Origin: Dyadobacter tibetensis Y620-1
GTDB taxonomy: Bacteria; Bacteroidota; Bacteroidia; Cytophagales; Spirosomataceae
DNA: 64,000 bases
Direction: 5' to 3'
Assembly (NCBI RefSeq): GCF_000566685.1
Contig: NZ_AZQN01000009.1
Location: 62,001-126,000, forward strand
In this document: in pieces, positions 36,207-44,490 of the stretch
Layout: each line of letters starts with the position of its first letter
Numbering within the stretch: the first letter of the stretch is position 1
Made by a program: the position numbers and the translations under genes
Notes under the pieces: generated by a model
What the model was told of the DNA's origin: nothing
Seen by the model: the letters and a program-made list of their open reading frames with translations, nothing else
Databases searched by the model: none

Positions 36207-37628
36207 CTATAAATTTATATTAATCATTATTTTACTTCCAATGCCAAGAGATGATTCAATCTGAATGATCCCGTTTATCAAATGGCTCCTCGTCTGCATG
36301 TTCTCAAGGCCATTGCGTCCAAGTCCATAGGGCCTATCAGGCATTGGAGCCTCCGTATCGAACCCCTGCCCATTATCCTGAATGGTAAGAGAAACTTCTT
36401 TTCCTATCTTCTGGAGTCTGACTATGATCTCAGAAGCTCTGGCATGTTTTACAGCATTATTCAATGCCTCCTGTGCAATTCGATAGAGGGCAATTTCCGT
36501 GTTTGCCGGAAGTTCGATACGTCCTTCTTCGCCTTGATAATCAATGGGTACTCCTGCTGAGTCCATCGTTTGTTTGCAAAGCACTTTTATGGCCGACCCT
36601 ATCCCGAAGTCACTCAATACGGAAGGCATTAAATTGAAGGATACCTGTCGAGTAGCCTGGATGGTTTCCTGGATGAGCTGTACAAGCTGCCCAAAGCGCT
36701 TTTGTTGTTTCTCATCATGAAATTGAAGTTCCTGCAAACGTTCTGAATGGAGCTTCAAGCCGGTCAGCATTTGCCCTATGCCGTCATGAAGTTCCAAAGC
36801 AAAACGCTTTCGCTCCTCTTCTTGTCCTTCGATTAGTGCTGCCGCCCGCACCCTTTCTTCATTCAGTTGCCACTGGTATTTTTCTTGCTCCACACGCGCC
36901 AGGTTCTCCTGCGCGCGTAAGAGCTCCAGATTAGTCGCCTTTAATTTTTGATTGGCAATATTTAAATTCTCCTCCGATTCGGTCAGCATTCTTATAACCC
37001 GGCGAGTAGTATTCACCACGGGTCTAAAAATCAATAAACCTTCCGCCAAAAGCACCAGAACGGTCATCAGATCCAAAATCCATTCGATCCGTTCCAAGTT
37101 ATTAAGGCGGGCAAAACTTTCCTGGTCAAACTGATAAACAATCTCATTCATCTTTGCCAGATAGACCGTCTCATTCTTCAGTATAGCGTCCAGGCTAGTG
37201 CCCCTACTTCCAGGAGTACCTTCCTGAATCTGCACAAAATGATAATATAAAGAATCGAATGCCGGCTGTAGCTCCCGAAACATACGATCCAAAGGTTCGC
37301 TTTTCCAGGTTACCAGCATTCCATCCACTTCCAATCTCCTATTGGCCAATTGTTCGTGACTATCCTTCCAGAGCTTCAGGGATTTTTCAAAGGCCACAGA
37401 ATCGGCAGTCGTCAGACCCTGATGCCTGGCTATGGTAAGCTTGGTAAGGCGTTGACTTAGCATCCGCTGCCTTCCCGCGACATTCACAATCCGCCCATCA
37501 TGATTGAGACTACTAATGGTTTTCCTTATCAAAAAAAGCCCACTAATGGTGAGAAATGCAATGACAAAAAGGGCAACAATATAAAACCGGGTCAGACTTT
37601 CAGCTACCCGTTTGTCAAGTTTTTCCAT
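36207..37628 (-). CDS. NarX-like nitrate/nitrite sensor histidine kinase
   Basis: The 473-residue kinase has two membrane helices (about 14-35 and 180-203) bounding a periplasmic type IV/PilJ sensor domain. Just after the first helix lies VNVAGRQRMLSQRLTKL, which closely resembles the NarX P-box that binds nitrate. A coiled-coil linker is followed by the HisKA_3 dimerisation helix with phospho-histidine in RFALELHDGIGQ (about 281) and an HATPase domain (DNGQGFD). It sits between nirD and the response regulator, so nitrate sensing is the natural reading. The NarX Q-linker cysteine cluster is absent. Confidence 0.9.
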   Translation of the reverse strand: MEKLDKRVAESLTRFYIVALFVIAFLTISGLFLIRKTISSLNHDGRIVNVAGRQRMLSQRLTKLTIARHQGLTTADSVAFEKSLKLWKDSHEQLANRRLEVDGMLVTWKSEPLDRMFRELQPAFDSLYYHFVQIQEGTPGSRGTSLDAILKNETVYLAKMNEIVYQFDQESFARLNNLERIEWILDLMTVLVLLAEGLLIFRPVVNTTRRVIRMLTESEENLNIANQKLKATNLELLRAQENLARVEQEKYQWQLNEERVRAAALIEGQEEERKRFALELHDGIGQMLTGLKLHSERLQELQFHDEKQQKRFGQLVQLIQETIQATRQVSFNLMPSVLSDFGIGSAIKVLCKQTMDSAGVPIDYQGEEGRIELPANTEIALYRIAQEALNNAVKHARASEIIVRLQKIGKEVSLTIQDNGQGFDTEAPMPDRPYGLGRNGLENMQTRSHLINGIIQIESSLGIGSKIMININL

Positions 37629-37683
37629 ATTCTAAAGATCCCAACGAGCCGCCTTACCGTGGAGCAACGGAATAGGGAAGCTC

Positions 37684-38043
37684 CTAATCCTGCATGCCTA
37701 TAAATACCTTTCCCTCTTGTACCTGCACCGGAAAGGTAGCTATTTGAAGGGTCCCATCATTAATTCCCGCTCCGGTTCTTAAAGAAAAGGTTTTTTTATG
37801 AAAGGGACAAGCTACCTTAGGTTCATCGTTTTCACAACCGGTCATGCCCCTCGATAATGCCATTTGTTGTTTGTGAGGACACTGGTTGTCCGTAGCGTAC
37901 CATTCGCCGCGGCGACTTAGATTGAAAATGGCGATCTGCTTACCGTTGATTAAGGCACAGGCTCCGCCTTCAGAGGGAACATCATCAATATGACAAGCAT
38001 AGTGCCATATAATTCGTTCGGTTACGTGAGATACATTATTCAT
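37684..38043 (-). CDS. nirD: Nitrite reductase [NAD(P)H] small subunit with complete Rieske site
   Basis: The 119-residue protein is a NirD-type Rieske-fold subunit. It keeps both ligand motifs, C-x-H in NQCPHKQQMALSRG and C-x2-H in ACPFHKKTF, so it should bind a [2Fe-2S] cluster, unlike E. coli NirD, which lacks them. It starts 54 nt after nirB and precedes the sensor kinase by 55 nt. It assists NirB in reducing nitrite to ammonium in the cytoplasm. Confidence 0.92.
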   Translation of the reverse strand: MNNVSHVTERIIWHYACHIDDVPSEGGACALINGKQIAIFNLSRRGEWYATDNQCPHKQQMALSRGMTGCENDEPKVACPFHKKTFSLRTGAGINDGTLQIATFPVQVQEGKVFIGMQD

Positions 38044-38097
38044 GATTCAAGGGAGTAAAGTAATTCAATATTTTTTTTACAATATGATATTTTCAGT

Positions 38098-40611
38098 TCA
38101 CTGCCAATCCTTCACCTTTATCTGTCCACGCATTTCCTCGAAGGCTACGCTAGGATCCTTTTGATCGGCATTGACGAAATGCGTAAAACGTTTTCGAAGT
38201 TCTGGGGTTTCGACCACCTCTTTCCATTCACAGTGAAACCGATTCACCAATTCCTGCATCTCTCGCTCCCATTGCTCCCCCATTTCGAGCAAGTCATCGA
38301 CAACGACGGCCCTGAGATAGTTAATACCGCCTTCCATCTTGTTAAGCCATGTAGCCGTACGTGTTAATGGATCGGCCGTCTGAATATAAAACATTAGAAA
38401 TCGATCGATGAGTCTCAAGCAGGTTTCCTTATCTACATCGGTTGCCAGTAGCTGTGCATGCTGGGGTTTTGACCCGCCATTACCACATACATATAGATTC
38501 CAGCCCTTTTCAGTGGCTATAATTCCAAAATCCTTACTCTGTGCTTCTGCACATTCCCTTACGCAACCCGACACGGCCGATTTTAACTTATGAGGAGAGC
38601 GTAAGCCCTTATAGCGCTCTTCCACTTCGATAGCAAACGATACCGAGTCCTGAACGCCAAACCTGCACCAGGTAGAACCTACGCAACTTTTAACTGTCCG
38701 CAAGGATTTTCCATAAGCGTGCCCACTCTCGAAACCTGCGTCTATTAATATTTCCCATATCTGGGGCAAATCACTCACATGGGCTCCGAATAAGTCGATA
38801 CGTTGCCCTCCGGTAATTTTGGTATACAGACCAAAACGTTGAGCAACCTGTCCGATTACGATAAGCTTTTCAGGAGTAATTTCTCCACCCGGAATTCGTG
38901 GCACTACGGAGTAAGTGCCTCCCTTTTGAATATTGGCAAGGAATCGGTCATTAGAATCCTGAATGGTAGCGCGATCACTATGGAGGATATTTTCGTTCCA
39001 TAAACTCGCCAGAATAGAACCCACCAATGGTTTACAAACCTCACAACCATGCCCTTTGCCAAAGAGATCTATGGTGGCTCCAAAGGTTTTTACCTGATTA
39101 ATTTTCATCAAATCCAGAAGCTCCTGGCGGGAATGACCAAAATGCTCACAAATGACCTTACGTAAATAAATACCTTGTTTCTTTAAGACGCCCTGAATCA
39201 AATCGTTGACCATAGGAACACAACCTCCACAACCCGTTCCTGCTTTACAACTTTTCTTGAGTGCGTCGATGGTCGTATTTCCATTTTCTACCTCACTACA
39301 AATCATTCCCTTGCTTACAGCTTCACAAGAGCAGATGAGTGCATCATCGGGAAAATTCATTACCCCAGCACCTGTTTCCTCCGAACCCCTGTTTCCTAAT
39401 ATCAGATCTTCAGGATCGGGAGGCAGAATGGTTTTGCTTTTGGTGGTCTGAAGGAGCATATTATACTGACTGGCGTCGCCTACCAAAATCCCACCAAGCA
39501 ATTCCCTACCATCACTAGAAATATTAATTCGCTTGTATATACCCTTGGCTTTATTTTCAAAGCGAACGGTTCTGCAGTCTGGCTCCTTCACAAAGGGGTC
39601 TCCAAAACTGGCCACATCTGTCCCTATTAACTTTAGCTTAGTAGACATATCGAATGGCAGGAAGGCTTTTTCAGCACCTAATAGCTGGCTTACGACGACC
39701 TCCGCCATCTCATAGCCCGGCGCAATAAGTCCATAGATCATCTGATGCACCAAAGCACATTCACCGATGGCAAAAATAGCGGGATCCGCCGTCCGCAATC
39801 GATCATCTACCAGAATGCCACCTCGAGGGTGGGTTTCCAAGCCAGCAATTTTGGCCAGCTCGTCACGAGGCCTAATCCCAGCCGAGATTACCAGCATATC
39901 GATTGGTAACTGACTACCGTCTTTAAATATCAGCCCCTCGATACTCTCCTGACCTAGAATGCTATCGGTAGCCATAGAGAGGTGAATCTGCAATCCGAGC
40001 GACTCAAGCTGGGCCTGTAGCACCTCCGAGCCTGCTTCGTCTATTTGCCGCGGCATCAGTCGAGGGGCGAACTCTACCACATGGGCCTCTTCCATGCCAA
40101 GATCAAGCAGTGCCTTGGCAGCCTCTAAGCCCAATAGTCCTCCTCCCAACACCGCTGCTTTCCGAGCATGATGTGCGTGTTCACTTATCAATTCCAGATC
40201 TTCAATGGTCCGGTAGACGAAAACACCCTTTTTTTCTACCCCTGGGATAGGAGGGACAAAGGCCGCTGACCCTGTTGCAAATATCAAATAATCGTAGCCA
40301 ACAACGATACCATGATGGGACCGTACCGTCTTCTGCACCCGATCTATATCTACTACAGGATCGGAAAGATAAAGGGTAATTCCTTGTTGGGCATACCATT
40401 CGACCGAAGCTAAAGAAAGATCGTCTGCCGATGCACCGTCAAAATAAGAACTCAGGTGTACCCGGTCATATGCCGGGCGGGGCTCCTCACCAAACACGGT
40501 TACCGTAAAATTCTGTTCCGTATGATTCTTGGAGAATAATTTTTCGCAGAATTTATAGCCAACCATCCCATTGCCTATAACTACGATTCTTGTATTTGCA
40601 CGTGCTTCCAT
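38098..40611 (-). CDS. nirB: Nitrite reductase [NAD(P)H] large subunit
   Basis: NirB reduces nitrite to ammonium with NAD(P)H. The 837 residues show an FAD motif (RIVVIGNGMVGYKFCEKL), a NAD motif (KAAVLGGGLLGLEAAKAL, about 147), BFD-like [2Fe-2S] cysteines in LICSCEAVSKGM and GTGCGGC (about 425-470), a ferredoxin-like half domain with VPRIPGGEITPEKL, and the siroheme/[4Fe-4S] ligands SCVGSTWC (643, 649) and SGCVREC (683, 687). All key residues are intact. It is the first gene of the leftward operon of the nitrate island and diverges from the cobA operon. Confidence 0.96.
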   Translation of the reverse strand: MEARANTRIVVIGNGMVGYKFCEKLFSKNHTEQNFTVTVFGEEPRPAYDRVHLSSYFDGASADDLSLASVEWYAQQGITLYLSDPVVDIDRVQKTVRSHHGIVVGYDYLIFATGSAAFVPPIPGVEKKGVFVYRTIEDLELISEHAHHARKAAVLGGGLLGLEAAKALLDLGMEEAHVVEFAPRLMPRQIDEAGSEVLQAQLESLGLQIHLSMATDSILGQESIEGLIFKDGSQLPIDMLVISAGIRPRDELAKIAGLETHPRGGILVDDRLRTADPAIFAIGECALVHQMIYGLIAPGYEMAEVVVSQLLGAEKAFLPFDMSTKLKLIGTDVASFGDPFVKEPDCRTVRFENKAKGIYKRINISSDGRELLGGILVGDASQYNMLLQTTKSKTILPPDPEDLILGNRGSEETGAGVMNFPDDALICSCEAVSKGMICSEVENGNTTIDALKKSCKAGTGCGGCVPMVNDLIQGVLKKQGIYLRKVICEHFGHSRQELLDLMKINQVKTFGATIDLFGKGHGCEVCKPLVGSILASLWNENILHSDRATIQDSNDRFLANIQKGGTYSVVPRIPGGEITPEKLIVIGQVAQRFGLYTKITGGQRIDLFGAHVSDLPQIWEILIDAGFESGHAYGKSLRTVKSCVGSTWCRFGVQDSVSFAIEVEERYKGLRSPHKLKSAVSGCVRECAEAQSKDFGIIATEKGWNLYVCGNGGSKPQHAQLLATDVDKETCLRLIDRFLMFYIQTADPLTRTATWLNKMEGGINYLRAVVVDDLLEMGEQWEREMQELVNRFHCEWKEVVETPELRKRFTHFVNADQKDPSVAFEEMRGQIKVKDWQ

Positions 40612-40784
40612 AGTTATTTGATACTATATGTTTTGTAAAACTAAAAGCAATATTATAACTTTTCTTATTTTATAGCCATTTAACACTACTAATCATCGAG
40701 CCAAAATTAAAACGTCTTTTTTGTAAAACCTAATTTATTATTTGTCTATTTCGTCATTTTAAAACATATTTTTCTGCAAAACCA
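40612..40784. other. Divergent control region of the nitrate island
   Basis: This A/T-rich stretch lies between nirB and the rightward promoter. On the minus strand TAATATTG (complement of CAATATTA near 40650) could be a weak -7 box of nirB. Otherwise I see no clear operator; palindromes around 40700-40760 are too short to call NarL or Fnr sites. Confidence 0.4.
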
Positions 40785-40814
40785 TTGTTTTAAAGAATTT
40801 TGCTATTAATTTTG
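40785..40814 (+). promoter_or_regulatory. Near-consensus promoter of the nitrate assimilation operon
   Basis: TTG (40785-40787), 19 nt, TAATTTTG (40807-40814): full match to the Bacteroidota consensus. It predicts a start about 70 nt before the cobA gene at 40890. Confidence 0.7.
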
Positions 40815-40889
40815 ACCACAGATAACAGATAGTTATAAATTACCATACATAGTACATTTCACAGATATCAACTATAACCTATAGTACCT

Positions 40890-41648
40890 ATGAAACCAAG
40901 ACTAACCCTGGTAGGAGCCGGTCCCGGCGATGCAACACTCATCACGCTTAAAGGTATTCAGGCCCTGGAGCAGGCTGATGTAGTACTCTATGATGAACTG
41001 GCCTCTAGCGAGCTGTTACAGTACGCTCCCAGGAACGCTTTTAAAATGTATGTCGGCAAAAAAATGGGCACAGAGGGATTCAGTCAGATAGAGATCAACC
41101 AACATATTGTACGTCTTGCAAAAAAACGTGGACATGTAGTACGGCTGAAAGGTGGAGATCCATTCGTATTTGGCAGGGGACACGAAGAGCTATCCTATGC
41201 CGAGCAGCATCAGATCCCTACAACGGTTGTTCCGGGTATTTCTAGTTGTATTTCAGTACCGGAAGCGGCAGGAATACCGGTTACCAGGAGGGGCTATAGC
41301 CGAAGTTTTTGGGTTATTACGGGCACAACCCAGGACGGAGAACTTTGCGATGATCTATATCTGGCCGCTCAATCGAAAGCCACCGTGGTGGTTCTGATGG
41401 GGCTTCATAAAATCAAGGAGATTTGTGCGATATACCAAAAATTCGGCAGAGGACATCTGCCGGTGGCTGTTATACAGAATGGCACCAAGGAAAGCCAGAA
41501 ATTGGCCATTGGGCAAGTCTGGGAAATCAACCGATTGGTACAGGAAAAAGGAATTGGCGCACCCGCCGTCATGATATTTGGAGAAGTAGTAACCTTACAG
41601 CCTAGCTACATGATCGAATATTTAAACCAGCAATCACTGCTGGCTTAG
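40890..41648 (+). CDS. cobA: Uroporphyrinogen-III C-methyltransferase
   Basis: The 252-residue enzyme uses S-adenosylmethionine to methylate uroporphyrinogen III twice, giving precorrin-2, the siroheme precursor. Family motifs: LTLVGAGPGDATLITLKG at the start, VVLYDELAS, VRLKGGDPFVFGRGHEEL and VPGISSCISVPEAAGIPVTRR. It stands alone as the SUMT domain; the oxidase/ferrochelatase half is a separate gene at 62.7 kb. Being first in the operon makes sense because NirB needs siroheme. Confidence 0.95.
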   Translation: MKPRLTLVGAGPGDATLITLKGIQALEQADVVLYDELASSELLQYAPRNAFKMYVGKKMGTEGFSQIEINQHIVRLAKKRGHVVRLKGGDPFVFGRGHEELSYAEQHQIPTTVVPGISSCISVPEAAGIPVTRRGYSRSFWVITGTTQDGELCDDLYLAAQSKATVVVLMGLHKIKEICAIYQKFGRGHLPVAVIQNGTKESQKLAIGQVWEINRLVQEKGIGAPAVMIFGEVVTLQPSYMIEYLNQQSLLA

Positions 41649-41755
41649 TCCTATTCGTCATTAGCCAGAATGAGCAAGGATATACTATACATATGCTCTA
41701 ATCACAAACAAGGGCCGCACCCCGGATTTTATTCTCACTCTAAAAAAGATGCCTT

Positions 41756-43090
41756 ATGAAATCAACTCTCCTACTATTAATTAGCATGCTACTAATGGCT
41801 AAAGGCTATGCTCAACTAAGTATCGATGGGCAACTGCGAACCCGTTCCGAACTACTAAATGGCCAGTCGGCTCCCTTGCCGAAAGGTAGTAAACCGGCAT
41901 TTTTTACCTCCCAACGCACACGCCTAAAAGTCGACTATATCAGTTCTCGTATACAATTCCGAGCAACACTTCAGGATGTGCGGGTATGGGGACAGGACGC
42001 CTCTACGAATAATAGAGTTTCCCCCAGCACCAGCAATGGACTTATGATGCATGAGGCCTGGGCCAGTGTGGGTTTCCTGGATACTACCCAAACGAAAAAA
42101 GGTCTCGATTTAAGACTAAAGATCGGACGTCAAGAGTTGATTTATGACGACAGCAGACTTTTGGGTAATCTGGACTGGTTGCAACAGGGGCGGCGCCATG
42201 ATGCAGCAGTGCTACAATATACTCAACCGGGACTCCAGCTCCACTTAGGTGCTGCGTATAACCAAAACCGTGAGAATCGATCAGGAAGCTTATATGACGG
42301 AATTCCCGTAGGATACGCGGCAGGAACCAATGGAATCGGCACCATGTATAAGTCCATGCAATTTATATATGTCAATCGGAAACTTCCGAGAGGCTACCTT
42401 TCATTTCTGGCCCTGAAGGACGATTTTCAGAAATACGAATTGACCAGCACCACTGATAAAATTTGGAAAGAAGGAACTTGGAGTCGAATAACCTTTGGCC
42501 CATACCTCCAAACCCACCTCACTAACACCTGGCAACTAAATGCCAGTGCAAACCTGCAAACGGGAAGAGACAAGACGGGCAAAGAACTCCTGGCTTACTT
42601 CTATTCCTTGAAGGCTACCGCTGCCCTTTCCAAGTATTTTAATATAGGTCCCGGGTTTGACTACAGCTCAGGCAGCACAGCAGGCAATAGTCGCAATCAT
42701 AGTTTCGACCCCCTATACGGGACACCACATAAATTCTGGGGGCATATGGACTACTTCTATACGGCTTCTTCCTTCGGCAACGGTGGGCTCTCGGACCTAT
42801 ACATTCATAGCAGTCTGAAAACTGGAAAAAAGTGGGGCTTAACCGCTGATATCCATCGTTTCAACAGTGCAGCTGTCGTGATGAATGAAACTGAACAGCG
42901 GCCCAGCCATTTGGGAACTGAACTGGATTTCACAGCGCAATTTGATCTGGCTAAAAACATAGGCATTCAGGCCGGCTATGCTACTTTTTTTTCCTCTTCC
43001 ACATTAGCCGAACTGAAGGGTATTTCCAACCCTAAAAAACGATCAGATTGGGCCTATATCATGATCAACATTAACCCGAGTTTCCTTTAA
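41756..43090 (+). CDS. Alginate-export-like outer membrane porin, probable anion porin
   Basis: The 444-residue protein has a signal peptide (MKSTLLLLISMLLMAKGYAQ) and a beta-barrel with the alginate export family pattern, for example LSIDGQLRTRSELLNG and LRLKIGRQELIYDDSRLLG. Nothing in the window makes alginate. Its place between cobA and narK, 48 nt before narK, suggests an outer-membrane channel for nitrate or nitrite; this is inference from context. The final residue is Leu after FNPS-like MININPSFL rather than the usual aromatic end. Confidence 0.8.
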   Translation: MKSTLLLLISMLLMAKGYAQLSIDGQLRTRSELLNGQSAPLPKGSKPAFFTSQRTRLKVDYISSRIQFRATLQDVRVWGQDASTNNRVSPSTSNGLMMHEAWASVGFLDTTQTKKGLDLRLKIGRQELIYDDSRLLGNLDWLQQGRRHDAAVLQYTQPGLQLHLGAAYNQNRENRSGSLYDGIPVGYAAGTNGIGTMYKSMQFIYVNRKLPRGYLSFLALKDDFQKYELTSTTDKIWKEGTWSRITFGPYLQTHLTNTWQLNASANLQTGRDKTGKELLAYFYSLKATAALSKYFNIGPGFDYSSGSTAGNSRNHSFDPLYGTPHKFWGHMDYFYTASSFGNGGLSDLYIHSSLKTGKKWGLTADIHRFNSAAVVMNETEQRPSHLGTELDFTAQFDLAKNIGIQAGYATFFSSSTLAELKGISNPKKRSDWAYIMININPSFL

Positions 43091-43138
43091 CAGCTTTCTA
43101 TTTTACTTATTCTTATTCACTCTATAAACGAAAACACC

Positions 43139-44449
43139 ATGAACAAGCCCCTTGAAAAATTAAACATCTTTAGTTTTAAAGGTGTTCAAATGCGCACCTT
43201 CCATCTTTCCTGGATGGCCTTTTTTCTATGCTTCTTTGGCTGGTTCGGTCTGGCTCCTCTCATGTCGGTAATTAAAGTCGACTTAGGTCTTACTAAAGAC
43301 CAGATTGGCAATATTATTATTGCTTCCGTTGCGGCCACGGTAGTCGCCAGAGTTTTGATTGGGAAACTATGCGACACCTGGGGCCCTCGCAAAACGTATT
43401 CAGCCTTAATGGCCTTTAGTGCCATACCTGTACTTGGAGTCGGCTTGGTACATACATATGAGAGTTTCTTGCTATTCAGGCTGGCCATAGGAGTAATAGG
43501 CGCCTCATTTGTCGTCACCCAATACCATACTTCAGTAATGTTCAGTAAAAATATCGTTGGTACAGCTAATGCAGTGGCAGGGGGCTGGGGCAATCTGGGA
43601 GGCGGCGTAACCAATATGGTCATGCCTTTGGTATTCGCAGGCTTTGTCGGCCTGGGCTATCTGCCTACTCAGGCATGGCGATTAGCTATGATCATACCCG
43701 GCCTGATGCTCCTCGTATTTGCTGTACTCTACTTTTATTATACGAAAGATACTCCAGAGGGCAATTTTGACGATTTAGAAATAGATCCGAAAGCATCACC
43801 CAAAACCAAAGGCAGCTTACTCACCGCAGCCAAGGATATCAGAACATGGGCTTTATTCCTAGCTTATGCTGCATGTTTTGGCATAGAAATTACCTTTGAC
43901 AATGTAGCAGCCCTATATTTCTTCGATCGATTCGATACCAGCCTGGCCATGGCGGGCATGTTAGCGGGAACATTCGGGCTAATGAACCTCTTTGCCAGAG
44001 CTTTAGGGGGTATTTTTGCCGATAAAATTGGCAGGAAATATGGTATGATTGGTAAGGGGCGATTGCTGGCGCTATTCCTTGCAATGGAAGGTATTGGCAT
44101 CGCTATGTTCGCCCAGAGCAACAGTCTGGTAGGTGCAGTGCTCATGATGCTCGGCTTTGCCATGTTTCTAAAAATGGCGAATGGTGTCACCTATGCCATT
44201 GTTCCTTTTATCAATCAAAAAGCGATCGGGTCGGTCAGTGGTATTGTCGGTGCAGGGGGTAATGTCGGTGCAGTAATGGCCGGATTTCTGTTTAAGTCCA
44301 GCAGCATCAGTTATGCCCAAGCCTTTATGTATATAGGAGCCGCCATAGCCGTAGTAGCCGCATTGGTAGCACTCATCGATTTCAATAAGACACGCAGCGA
44401 AATAGCAGTGGGTAGTGGTGAACTGGAAACAGTAAAAGTACCCCGTTAG
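43139..44449 (+). CDS. NarK-type nitrate/nitrite MFS transporter
   Basis: The 436-residue protein has about 12 membrane helices and the nitrate signature motifs, AVAGGWGNLGGGVTNMV in helix 5 and GIVGAGGNVGAVMAG in helix 11. RVLIGKLCDTWGPRKT is the MFS loop motif. NarK/NrtP family members import nitrate or exchange it for nitrite. It lies 41 nt before the nitrate reductase gene, so it feeds the cytoplasmic reductase. The closest class is assimilatory nitrate import. Confidence 0.94.
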   Translation: MNKPLEKLNIFSFKGVQMRTFHLSWMAFFLCFFGWFGLAPLMSVIKVDLGLTKDQIGNIIIASVAATVVARVLIGKLCDTWGPRKTYSALMAFSAIPVLGVGLVHTYESFLLFRLAIGVIGASFVVTQYHTSVMFSKNIVGTANAVAGGWGNLGGGVTNMVMPLVFAGFVGLGYLPTQAWRLAMIIPGLMLLVFAVLYFYYTKDTPEGNFDDLEIDPKASPKTKGSLLTAAKDIRTWALFLAYAACFGIEITFDNVAALYFFDRFDTSLAMAGMLAGTFGLMNLFARALGGIFADKIGRKYGMIGKGRLLALFLAMEGIGIAMFAQSNSLVGAVLMMLGFAMFLKMANGVTYAIVPFINQKAIGSVSGIVGAGGNVGAVMAGFLFKSSSISYAQAFMYIGAAIAVVAALVALIDFNKTRSEIAVGSGELETVKVPR

Positions 44450-44490
44450 TACGCACCAACAAGCTTTTTCAACTAAACCGTAAATTTCCT

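Noticed and set aside
40700-40780. Fnr- or NarL-like operator sites in the divergent region
   Set aside because: Only short imperfect A/T palindromes are present; without a known Bacteroidota NarL consensus they cannot be called.
41756-43090. A role in alginate export
   Set aside because: No alginate synthesis, lyase or epimerase genes are near; the operon is entirely nitrate-related.
43186-44190. Minus-strand frames of 145 and 108 codons across narK
   Set aside because: Antisense shadows of a strongly supported transporter gene.
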